This document shows, piece after piece, positions 8,368 through 16,551 of a stretch of 64,000 nt of DNA (its first letter is position 1; every line of letters begins with the position of its first letter). The DNA is from a bacterium (lineage in GTDB: Bacteria > Actinomycetota > Acidimicrobiia > Spongiisociales > Spongiisociaceae): positions 62,001-126,000 of the forward strand of contig JAPPFW010000071.1 in NCBI GenBank assembly GCA_028821575.1, read 5' to 3'. Made by a program: the position numbers and the translations under genes. A model generated the notes under the pieces. It saw only the letters and a program-made list of their open reading frames with translations. It had not been told where the DNA came from and made no database searches.

Positions 8368-8428
8368 TTGCGATTGGACGCAGTAGAAACTTACAATTAG
8401 ACGCACTCCAAGTTTACAATTGGACGTA
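8368..8428 (+). repeat. Three 15-bp direct repeats at exact 23-bp spacing
   Basis: TTGCGATTGGACGCA (8368-8382), TTACAATTAGACGCA (8391-8405) and TTACAATTGGACGTA (8414-8428) start exactly 23 bases apart, and the last runs into the ATPase start codon. The copies differ from each other at two to four positions. They look like iteron-type operator sites for the gene that follows. Confidence 0.8.
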
Positions 8429-9675
8429 TGCCCGAGCACCTGCTGTACGCGCGCTACTCCAAGCAGCCACTGGTCGAGGCTCTGGAGGACTCCCCGGCCG
8501 TATTGATCCATGGCCCGCGCCAATGCGGCAAGACCACCCTCGCCCGGTTCGTCGGTGGTCCGCGTGGTTACACCTACATCAGTTTCGATGATGACGTCGC
8601 TCGGGTCGCGGCGGAGTCCGATCCCGCGGGATTCGTCTCCAGGCTGGCGGATCGGGTCATCCTCGACGAGGTTCAAAAGGTTCCCGCCCTGTTCTCCGCC
8701 CTTAAGATGGAAATCGACCGCCACCGTGTACCGGGCAGGTTTCTGCTCACGGGTTCGACCCAGGTGCTATTGGTACCGATCCTGTCCGATTCGCTCGCAG
8801 GCCGGATGGAGATCCTGCGGCTCCATCCGTTGGCGCAGTGCGAGTTGGCGCGTAAGCCGCCCGACTTCCTCGATACGCTGTTTGCGGGCAGCTTCAAGAC
8901 CGTACGGACACGGCGGATAGGCAGTCGCCTACCCGAGTTGATCGCCGACGGCGGGTATCCGGCAGCCTTGAGACGCCCGAGTCGGCCGAGGCGGCTGCGG
9001 TGGTATCGCGACTTCGTCGAGACCCAGATCCAGCGTGATGTGCGCGATCTGGCAAGGATCAGCGCGCTGGACGTCCTGCCCCGCCTCCTGACCGCTGCCG
9101 CATCCCAGACAGCACAGCTGTTCAACCTGTCGGACCTGGCCTCTCCCTTCCGTGTCAGCCGACCGACCATCGGCGAGTATGTCGGTCTACTCGAAAGACT
9201 GTTCCTATTGGAGCGGCTGCCGCCGTGGCACAGCAACCGCTTGGGACGATTGGTCAAGACACCGAAGCTCCATATCGGCGACACCGGCCTCGGCTGTGCG
9301 CTGCTCGGCATGGATGCGCCGTCACTCGACGCTGACCGACCGCTCCTGGGGCGATATCTGGAGACGTTCGTGTACCAGGAGTTGACGAAACAGGCCAGTT
9401 GGTACGACCTGCCCGTGCACTTCTTTCACTACCGGGACAAGGACCAGGTGGAGGTGGACATCATCATCGAGCGAGGAGCCAGGAGCGTGGCCGGCATAGA
9501 AGTGAAAGCGTCGGCGACCGTCACCTCATCCGACTTCCGCGGGCTCCGCAAACTCGGAAGGATCACCGGCGAGCGTTTCGCCGCGGGCGTTGTGCTCTAC
9601 GACGGCGAGGTAGGCGCCTCGTTCGGGGACAGGCTCTACGCCATCCCACTACGGCGCCTTTGGGAAGCCTCCTGA
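8428..9675 (+). CDS. AAA ATPase with DUF4143 nuclease-like C-terminus
   Basis: A 415-residue P-loop ATPase. Walker A is GPRQCGKTTL near residue 30, Walker B is VILDEVQK near 75, and an arginine-sensor-like LLTGSTQ follows. The C-terminal DUF4143 region contains EVDIIIE...IEVKAS, the spacing of a PD-(D/E)xK nuclease core. Proteins of this AAA_14/DUF4143 type are common, often solitary and horizontally spread; their role is unknown though they are often discussed with defence or toxin-like systems. The start codon lies in the last of three direct repeats, which suggests autoregulation by the product or a partner. Confidence 0.85.
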   Translation: MPEHLLYARYSKQPLVEALEDSPAVLIHGPRQCGKTTLARFVGGPRGYTYISFDDDVARVAAESDPAGFVSRLADRVILDEVQKVPALFSALKMEIDRHRVPGRFLLTGSTQVLLVPILSDSLAGRMEILRLHPLAQCELARKPPDFLDTLFAGSFKTVRTRRIGSRLPELIADGGYPAALRRPSRPRRLRWYRDFVETQIQRDVRDLARISALDVLPRLLTAAASQTAQLFNLSDLASPFRVSRPTIGEYVGLLERLFLLERLPPWHSNRLGRLVKTPKLHIGDTGLGCALLGMDAPSLDADRPLLGRYLETFVYQELTKQASWYDLPVHFFHYRDKDQVEVDIIIERGARSVAGIEVKASATVTSSDFRGLRKLGRITGERFAAGVVLYDGEVGASFGDRLYAIPLRRLWEAS

Positions 9676-9691
9676 AGCATGCATATCTAGA

Positions 9692-9710
9692 TTGGAGACG
9701 CTGACTCCAA
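9692..9710 (+). terminator. Weak hairpin between convergent genes
   Basis: TTGGAG and CTCCAA pair across a 7-base loop, followed by C and TTT. It lies after the ATPase stop and could terminate that transcript, but the stem is short and the T tract poor. Confidence 0.3.
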
Positions 9711-9798
9711 CTTTGACTTACCGCCTCGGTTTAGCGAGTAGACGAGATACGTCGATAGAGGAGCCGACCATGGCCGTGACCGGCCAGTCACCGCCGTT

Positions 9799-10683
9799 TC
9801 AGCCGCTGATCGTGATCAGGATCACTCCTAGGACCGTCAACACCGCTCCCAGGACGATCTTCCACGTCAAACGCTCCAGGTCACGCAGGAAGAGGGCGGA
9901 GAGCATTACCACGGCGAGGGGTTGGGCCATGATGATCGGTCCCACCACCGACACGTCTCCGGATCCCAGCGCCCGGAAGACGGACAGCACTCCCAGACCC
10001 GCCAGTACGCCGGCCAGCAGGAACCACTGCCATCCAGGACCCGGCTTGGCAAGACTCCGGACTCTGGGGACGAACGCCAGGACGAGACCCCAGACCACAA
10101 CGATCGTCACGTTCCCCACTAGGGCGCCAAACGCCGCGAAAGGGATCTCTACCAAGCCTAGTTTGCGCACTATGTCAGAGCCTGCGAAGGCGAGACCGCT
10201 GACGACAGGAACCAGGTACACCCATCGGCCGGATCCAGCGGTCCGGTCAGCCGCGCCGGCGCTTGCGGAGCGGCCTTGCCCGACCAAGGCCCAAATGCCG
10301 GCCACGATCGCCATCGCCCCCACGATCCGCAACGGGGTCACAGTCTCCGAGAACAGGAGAACACCGCCGACAAGGGCAAATACCGGATAGGTGGCGGTCT
10401 GGATCGGGGTGGCCGTGGACGGACCGATACGCTGCACCGCCAGGATGAACGACGTGCGTCCCACACCTTCACCGATGAACCCGGCCGCCACGAACAGGCC
10501 CACCCCCCCGAGCGATACCGATTCCGGCAGGTCGAACAACGCGAACACAAGCATCACCAGGGCGCCGACCGGCAAGGACACGACCATGGCGGTGACGAGA
10601 CTGTTGTGCTGAACACCTCGCTTCGCCGCGATGCCAACGCCAGCGAAGAAACACGCAGCTGCTAGGGCGAAGAACACGGGCAT
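9799..10683 (-). CDS. EamA/DMT-family membrane transporter
   Basis: A 294-residue protein with about ten hydrophobic segments arranged as two EamA halves, the drug/metabolite transporter fold. The first half starts MPVFFALAAACFFAGVGIAA and the second begins near residue 155 (YLVPVVSGLAFAGSDIVRKL). EamA proteins export or exchange small metabolites across the cytoplasmic membrane; the substrate is not predictable here. ATG at 10683 lies 2 bases after the stop of the upstream LLM oxidoreductase, so the three genes down to here form one operon. Confidence 0.88.
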   Translation of the reverse strand: MPVFFALAAACFFAGVGIAAKRGVQHNSLVTAMVVSLPVGALVMLVFALFDLPESVSLGGVGLFVAAGFIGEGVGRTSFILAVQRIGPSTATPIQTATYPVFALVGGVLLFSETVTPLRIVGAMAIVAGIWALVGQGRSASAGAADRTAGSGRWVYLVPVVSGLAFAGSDIVRKLGLVEIPFAAFGALVGNVTIVVVWGLVLAFVPRVRSLAKPGPGWQWFLLAGVLAGLGVLSVFRALGSGDVSVVGPIIMAQPLAVVMLSALFLRDLERLTWKIVLGAVLTVLGVILITISG

Positions 10684-10685
10684 GA

Positions 10686-11672
10686 CTACCTCCCGGGCCC
10701 GAGTTCGCGCCGCAGGATTGCTAGCGCGTCGAGGGTCTCCTCGTCGAACGGAGGCGGCCAGTCGAACACCGCCTGCGCGACGCCGGCGTCGGCGTAACGG
10801 GCGAGGGCTTCGGCCACTTGCCCGAGCGGGCCCACCACCTCCGACCCGGCGGCCGTCATCCGAGCCTGCTCGGGTGGCATCCCATGCCCGACCAGTGTGG
10901 CCGTGAGCTTGTCCACCGCCTCGGACCTGCTCTCCCTCACCAGCGGCGGCGGTAGACCGACGGTTCGGAAGATCTCGGAGGGATTCCTTCCCGCTGCCTC
11001 GCATAGCCGGTCGATGGCGGCGTTCTTGCCCGCAATCTCGGCGGGCGTCCCCTCCCCGTTCCACCAGTCGGCGTATCGAGCCACGACCGGCAGCGTACGG
11101 CGCTCCCCGCTCCCCCCTACCAGCAGCGGGAGGCGGTGCTGGAGAGGAGCCGGATCGTTGCGGGCGGACAGCATACGGACCCAGCGGCCATCCATCGTTA
11201 CCGTATCGCCGTCCAAGAGGCCCCTCACCGCGATGACGGTCTCCTCCATGCGGTCCAGCCTCCCGGCCGGTGCCGGGTACTCATAGCCGAAGCCGACGTG
11301 ATCCCGTTCATACCAGCCCGCTCCGAGCCCAAGCACCAGCCTTCCCCCGGATGCATGGTCGAGGGTCGACGCCATCTTGACCAGGAGTCCCGGATTGCGG
11401 TAACCCGCCGCCGACACCATACACCCGAGGTTGATCCTCCGGGTGCGGGCCACGAAACCGGCCAGTGTCATCCAACCCTCGAAGATCGGCCCTTCGATAT
11501 GCTGGTTGATCTCCAGCTCGTAGCCGGCGATCGGAAAGAAGTGATCGTTGCTCCACAGGCTGTCGAAGCCCCGGTCTTCGATGGCTGCGGCCGCATCCAT
11601 GAGGTCTTGCCAGGCGACATTCTGCGCCCACACCTGGAACCCGATCTGGAGTGAGGCCCCCCATCCGGACAT
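10686..11672 (-). CDS. LLM-class (F420-type) flavin-dependent oxidoreductase
   Basis: A 328-residue TIM-barrel protein of the luciferase-like monooxygenase superfamily. GFDSLWSNDHFFP near residue 33, GCMVSAAGYRNPGLLVKMASTLDHASGGRL near 80-110 and GLGAGWYERDHVGFGYEYP are typical of the F420-dependent branch abundant in actinobacteria. It would use F420 or FMN to reduce or oxidise an unknown substrate. Its start overlaps the stop of the DegT aminotransferase by one base (TAATG), a sign of translational coupling. The pairing with an aminotransferase and an exporter suggests a small biosynthetic or tailoring operon. Confidence 0.88.
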   Translation of the reverse strand: MSGWGASLQIGFQVWAQNVAWQDLMDAAAAIEDRGFDSLWSNDHFFPIAGYELEINQHIEGPIFEGWMTLAGFVARTRRINLGCMVSAAGYRNPGLLVKMASTLDHASGGRLVLGLGAGWYERDHVGFGYEYPAPAGRLDRMEETVIAVRGLLDGDTVTMDGRWVRMLSARNDPAPLQHRLPLLVGGSGERRTLPVVARYADWWNGEGTPAEIAGKNAAIDRLCEAAGRNPSEIFRTVGLPPPLVRESRSEAVDKLTATLVGHGMPPEQARMTAAGSEVVGPLGQVAEALARYADAGVAQAVFDWPPPFDEETLDALAILRRELGPGR

Positions 11673-12898
11673 TAAAGGTGCCGCCTCGCCACGGCTCCGA
11701 TACGCTCCGCCAAGCGCCGCGCATCGTGCTCGCCAGCTCTCATTCCGAGTCCCAGGGGCGCCAGATTCGGATCGACCACCCCGATCCCGATGCTCATCGA
11801 CCGTGCTAGGAGCGCATCGGTGCGCGGTAGCATCCCCTGCCGGTAAGGGACCGGCCGGTCGTCGGTGCCGGAACACTCGAACGGGCAGCCCGCTCCCGTG
11901 ACGGTCCGGGCTTGCAGGAGATGCTCCATGTGCGAGTACACATGCCATCCGGACTCGGCGAGTGTGATCGAACCGAGCTCGGCAGCCACACGCCGGGCCG
12001 CCCCGGAGGATGGAAAGACGACCACGAGATGCGTGGCCAGGTCGCCTTCGGGATCGGGCCGGTCGCCGAACCCGACTCCCGGGATCCCTCCGAGGATCTC
12101 ACGGACGACATCGCGGTTCCGTCGGAGATGGGCGACGATGCGGTCCAACCTGCGGAGTTGGGCCACAAGCACCGCTCCTTGTAGCTCGACCATCCGGAAG
12201 TTAAGGCCGAGCAGGGGCCTCCTACCCACTTCAACCCCCGTCCTATGAGGGCTATGGCCCTGATCATGCATCGCGAAGCAACGTCGGTACAGCGCCTCGT
12301 CGTCGGTGACGAGCATGCCGCCGTCACCGCAGGTGATGGTCTTGTAGATGTTGAAGCTGAACGCTCCGACCCTCCCATGGCCCCCAAGCCACCTTCCCTC
12401 GTAGCTCGCGCCGAACGCCTGGGCAGCGTCCTCGATCAGTGCCACGCCATGACGGTCGGCCACCTCCCTCAGCTCACGCAGCCTGGCGGGATTCCCGAGC
12501 ATGTGCACCGCAACTATGGCCCTGGTCCGGGGGCCGATCCTGGACTCGACATCGGCCGGATCCAGGTTGAAACTCAGGTCGACCTCGGCCGGAACAGGTC
12601 GCGCCCTGGCATAGACAACCGCCGACATGGAGGCTACGAACGTGAATCCCGGGACTATCACGTCGTCCCCGGGTCCAACCCCGAGACCGACCAAAGCCAG
12701 GTATAGCGCGCTCGTACCGGAGTTCACACCGAGCGCGTAGCGGACACCGACCCGCTCGGCCACTTGTTGCTCGAAGAGACGCACCTTGGCCGGGAATCCC
12801 TCGTCCGGGCCGTACCGGGCCAGTTGCCTGCTCTCAAGGACCTCCCGAATCTCGGAGAGTTCCGCTTCGCCCACCAGTTCGAGCCCGGGACCCGGCAT
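11672..12898 (-). CDS. DegT/DnrJ/EryC1/StrS-family PLP aminotransferase
   Basis: A 408-residue sugar-aminotransferase-type enzyme. VNSGTSALYLALVGLGVGPGDDVIVPGFTF is split around residues 55-85, ALIEDAAQAFGASYEGRWLGG carries the PLP-contacting Asp, and SFNIYKTITCGDGG contains the Schiff-base lysine. Such enzymes aminate keto-sugars or make AHBA-like precursors in secondary metabolism and glycan synthesis. ATG at 12898 is preferred because GGGAGG lies six bases upstream. It heads an operon with an LLM oxidoreductase and an EamA transporter. The amino acceptor is unknown. Confidence 0.9.
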   Translation of the reverse strand: MPGPGLELVGEAELSEIREVLESRQLARYGPDEGFPAKVRLFEQQVAERVGVRYALGVNSGTSALYLALVGLGVGPGDDVIVPGFTFVASMSAVVYARARPVPAEVDLSFNLDPADVESRIGPRTRAIVAVHMLGNPARLRELREVADRHGVALIEDAAQAFGASYEGRWLGGHGRVGAFSFNIYKTITCGDGGMLVTDDEALYRRCFAMHDQGHSPHRTGVEVGRRPLLGLNFRMVELQGAVLVAQLRRLDRIVAHLRRNRDVVREILGGIPGVGFGDRPDPEGDLATHLVVVFPSSGAARRVAAELGSITLAESGWHVYSHMEHLLQARTVTGAGCPFECSGTDDRPVPYRQGMLPRTDALLARSMSIGIGVVDPNLAPLGLGMRAGEHDARRLAERIGAVARRHL

Positions 12899-13448
12899 AC
12901 TCAACCTCCCTTGGCACACTGGAACACCGGTCGATGAACACCGGCCGCGGCTCTAATCCGACCGCCGCGAGCGTTGCGGGTGCGCCTCCCACGCTCACAT
13001 CCGGTCTCTCCCCGCAAGGGGGGGTTGACGATGTCACAACGCTACTGCATAGTACGTGTTACCAAACACCCGTGCGGTACCGGATCAGACGTCGCCCGAC
13101 CGCCCGAGGGGATCAAGCATCGGAAACCGCGTCGCCAGGGGGCAAGATGGCGCATGTCTCCGACCCAAGGCAAGGTGGTGGTGGGGGCGGGCCCGACGGA
13201 CGGACCGGAAGCGGGCGGTTTTCACGACCTCGTAGGAGGCGGATCGGAATCGGAGCAACTGTCATCCTCGGGCGCCCACCACCGAATGCGCCTGTCCCGC
13301 CCGGTGGGACCTCCCCGACGACCAAGCCGATAAGGGCGCTAGAAGACCCGTGCAAGGGGTCCTCTCGATCGTCTCCTACTCCCAGAACGATTGGGCTTAC
13401 TCACCGGCGAACGCCGCAAGGGCTCGCACTTCGCATAGGGGTCAGCGG
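12899..13448. other. Intergenic region, about 550 bp, no supported gene
   Basis: Open frames here are short and compositionally odd, with no recognisable protein. A possible sigma70-type promoter (TTGACG at 13025-13030, CATAGT at 13048-13053) points right, away from any gene, and a short inverted pair (GAGCGT/ACGCTC) lies near 12970. No tRNA, RNase P or other standard RNA signature is seen. A small RNA is possible but unsupported. Confidence 0.4.
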
Positions 13449-16334
13449 TCAGTTGCTCGATGCCTCCACCAGTTGCCCCAGCCTTCCGACCAGGCGCGTG
13501 GCTTCGTCGACCTTGGCCTGGTAGCCACCTAGATCGCCAGATCGTAGAGCTTCGTTTGCCTCGTCCAACAGACGGTCCACTTCAACGATCAGCGATGCCA
13601 GATCATCGCTCGGTTCGACCCGCGGCCGATCTGTCTCGTCCGGCGCGACATCGGGAACCGATGGCGCAGCGGACTCGCCGAATACCTCGGCCAGTGCAGC
13701 GTCGAGGGTCTCCCGCATGATCGGCGGCGTCTTCTCACCGAACACCACGACTACGCGCTTGAACTCCGGCAGCAGCACCCCCTCACCCCTCAGGTAGATG
13801 GGCTGGATGAAGAGCAGGGATTCCTCGACCGGCACCACGAGGAGGTTGCCGCGGATGATCTCGGAGCCCTGCTGCCCGAGAAGGGTGAACTGCTGCGAGA
13901 TAACCGGATCCTGATCGATCCGCGCGCTGATCTGATTCAGACCGTTTATGAGTTCGCCCCTGGGCAGCCGGTAGTCCACGATCTTGCCGTAATCATCCGG
14001 ACCGCTCTTCGCCACCATGAAGGCCGTCATGTTCTCCCGGCTGGCGGGATTGAAGCTCTGGAGGATCAGGTAGGACAGGGCATCCTCACCGGGGAGCTTC
14101 ATGAGGAGGTAGTAGGGCAGGCTGGGCCGCGCATCGAGCCGCAGGTTCCCGAACTGGTCGACCGTGTCGCCTCGCACCAGCCCACGGTCGGAGGTGGAGG
14201 GATCCCGCGGGATCTCCCACTTGTCCTCGTCCTGGAAGAAGTCCTGCGGATCCAGCTGGTGGTAGGTCGCATACATCTCGGACTGCACCCGGAACATGTC
14301 CTCGGGGTAGCGGATGTGGTTCCGCAACTCTTCGTTCATCTCGGAGGAATCGCTGAACACGTCGGGGAAGATCTTGCGGTAGGCCTGGGTGAGCGGATCC
14401 GTCCCATCGAGTACGTACAGTTTCATGGTTCCGTCCTCGGCGTCCACCACCGCCTTGACCGAGTTTCGGATGTAGTTGAAGTCACGGGGCAGGGGCGAGC
14501 GTAGCCCGAGCCGGTCGTCGATGACCGGTTCGGAATACGGGTAACGGCTGGTGGTCGCATAGAGATCCACAATCCACACGAGGCGACCGCCGATCAGCGC
14601 CAGGTAGGGATCGTCATCGGCATACAGGAACGGGGCCACGTGGCTGAGCCGATCGACGACGTTCCTCACCATCAGGACCTTGGAGTCCGGCGTCAGTTCG
14701 GGCGAGATCAACGTGTTGAGGTCGCCGAATCTGAGCGCCATCGCCGCCCGGATCGCCAGGTTCGCCAACTGCACCCCACCCCGACCGGCGTAGGTGTTGC
14801 GGACCACGGTGTCATCCTCGCCCGACGGAAAGTCGACCTCCTGCTGTTTGGTGCCGACGATCACGTAGCTGCCCGTCTCGGCTGCCTCGCCGTAGTAGAT
14901 CCGCGGCTGGAGGGTCTCCAACTCGTCAACCACGGACCTGGGTGGAACATCCCTCACCAGGAAGGCCGGTTCGCCGGTGGTGGGATTGACGTCATTGGCC
15001 CTGGAGATGACCTCGCCGAAGCCGTGCGTGTAAACGAGCTTCTCGTTCACCCACCCTTCCGCCGGGAGGTCATCCGAGTCCAGTTCGCGGGCTGCCATCA
15101 TCACCTGGGTCAACGCCCCCTCGATCACGTAGCGGTCGGTGTCAACGTTCGAAATCTGGTAGTAGGGCCTGATCGCCTGAAGCTGGGAGTAGGCCGGGGC
15201 TAGAACACCCGGGTCCCAGAGCCGGACGTTGCTGATGGTGGCCTGGTTCCCTGCTATGTCCTCGGCGGTTAGATCGGGAGAAGCCGCGAAACCCCGGATC
15301 TCCACCCGGCCTTCACCCATCCCGTAGGCGTCGAGCGTGAAGTCGATGTGGTGCCTGATGTACGGGCGCTCCTTGTTGAACTGGTCGGGCTGGACCTGGA
15401 AGCGCTCGATGGCCGCCGGGATGATGCCGCCGACCACCACCGAAACCACCAACCACAGTCCCGCGGCGATCGCGGGCAGCGTCCATCCCCTCCTACGGAT
15501 GTTCCACAGCAGCAGTGCGGCACCGAACAGGGAGATGGCGCTCAGCAACGTGAGGGCGGGACGGTGGGCTACGACATCGGTGTACGAGGCGCCGAAGATC
15601 GCTCCCCTGGTGGAGTACAGCAACTCGTAGCTGTCCAGCCGGTATGCGACCGCCTTGAGGATGGCGAGCGCGGCCAGCAACACGGACAGGTGGGACTTGA
15701 CCTCGCCTCCGACCTCGGGCAGCCGATTCGACTGCCAGCGGATCCCTCCGTAGAGGTAGTGAAGGGCGGCGCACACCAGGATCGTCATGACGACCAACTG
15801 GAACAGCCAACTGATGACGTCGCGGTAGACCGGCAGGTGGAACACGTAGAAGCCCACGTCACGACCGAAGACCGGATCTAGCTGACCGAACTCCACCTCA
15901 TTGAGATAGAGGAGTACATCCTGCCACCAGGCGGAGGCACCCGCTCCGACGAGGAGCCCGAGCACGGCGGACACGCCGATGCGAAACCACAGACGGCGGG
16001 TCGCCACCCACTGCTGGAACCGCTCGATGACCTCGTCCCCGGGACCGCCCAGCAGGAACCGGCCGGTCGAGATGCGGTCGACCACCACCAGGTTGAGCCA
16101 GACCACCGCGCCGGCCGCGACGAACCCGACCAATCCGAGTAGCACCTGCGAGAGCAGCACGGTGGTCCAGACTGAAGTGGCCTGCACCGAGGCGTACCAA
16201 AGGTAGTCGGTCCAGGCGGTGGCCAGGCCGCGAAGCGCTAGGAGCAACGCCACGACCGCCGCAATAACGAATCCGACCAAGCGGCGGGGGCGGCGCCGGG
16301 CGGGACCGAACGATCCGGGCTCCATCCTTATCAT
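13449..16334 (-). CDS. UPF0182 family large membrane protein
   Basis: A 961-residue protein with about seven hydrophobic helices in the first 330 residues (RLVGFVIAAVVALLLALRGL is the first) and a long soluble region after them, ending in an acidic, low-complexity segment and a short coiled helix. This is the layout of UPF0182 proteins, widespread in actinobacteria and some cyanobacteria, with no proven function. RPYIRHHIDFTLDAYGM and PLPRDFNYIRNSVKAVVDA are typical family segments. The large domain is predicted to lie outside the cell. A second in-frame ATG at 16325 is an alternative start. Confidence 0.93.
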   Translation of the reverse strand: MIRMEPGSFGPARRRPRRLVGFVIAAVVALLLALRGLATAWTDYLWYASVQATSVWTTVLLSQVLLGLVGFVAAGAVVWLNLVVVDRISTGRFLLGGPGDEVIERFQQWVATRRLWFRIGVSAVLGLLVGAGASAWWQDVLLYLNEVEFGQLDPVFGRDVGFYVFHLPVYRDVISWLFQLVVMTILVCAALHYLYGGIRWQSNRLPEVGGEVKSHLSVLLAALAILKAVAYRLDSYELLYSTRGAIFGASYTDVVAHRPALTLLSAISLFGAALLLWNIRRRGWTLPAIAAGLWLVVSVVVGGIIPAAIERFQVQPDQFNKERPYIRHHIDFTLDAYGMGEGRVEIRGFAASPDLTAEDIAGNQATISNVRLWDPGVLAPAYSQLQAIRPYYQISNVDTDRYVIEGALTQVMMAARELDSDDLPAEGWVNEKLVYTHGFGEVISRANDVNPTTGEPAFLVRDVPPRSVVDELETLQPRIYYGEAAETGSYVIVGTKQQEVDFPSGEDDTVVRNTYAGRGGVQLANLAIRAAMALRFGDLNTLISPELTPDSKVLMVRNVVDRLSHVAPFLYADDDPYLALIGGRLVWIVDLYATTSRYPYSEPVIDDRLGLRSPLPRDFNYIRNSVKAVVDAEDGTMKLYVLDGTDPLTQAYRKIFPDVFSDSSEMNEELRNHIRYPEDMFRVQSEMYATYHQLDPQDFFQDEDKWEIPRDPSTSDRGLVRGDTVDQFGNLRLDARPSLPYYLLMKLPGEDALSYLILQSFNPASRENMTAFMVAKSGPDDYGKIVDYRLPRGELINGLNQISARIDQDPVISQQFTLLGQQGSEIIRGNLLVVPVEESLLFIQPIYLRGEGVLLPEFKRVVVVFGEKTPPIMRETLDAALAEVFGESAAPSVPDVAPDETDRPRVEPSDDLASLIVEVDRLLDEANEALRSGDLGGYQAKVDEATRLVGRLGQLVEASSN

Positions 16335-16551
16335 CGTCTACCGATATCCATGGGGCGGGCCATCATGCAACTCCTAACTACAGGGCGAGACGGTCGCTAC
16401 GTACGAGGAAAGGGTCTCCCCACCAGGAGGATAGTGCCTCAGCCGATGGACGCTCGGGGGGGTGGACACGGACCCAACGCTACTCGCCCCCGCACCGTAC
16501 CGGAGCCTTCGGGGCCGGTGGGCGCTGCATCAGGCGGGAAGACCTACCCGA

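Noticed and set aside
8368-8428. Short CRISPR or replication origin iterons
   Set aside because: Only three units, no spacers of CRISPR size and no rep gene; they directly precede an ATPase gene.
12940-13020. tRNA-like folding
   Set aside because: No T-loop consensus and no consistent cloverleaf on either strand.
12974-13333. Plus-strand 119-residue frame
   Set aside because: Arg/Pro/Gly-rich shadow-like composition with no recognisable family and no ribosome site.
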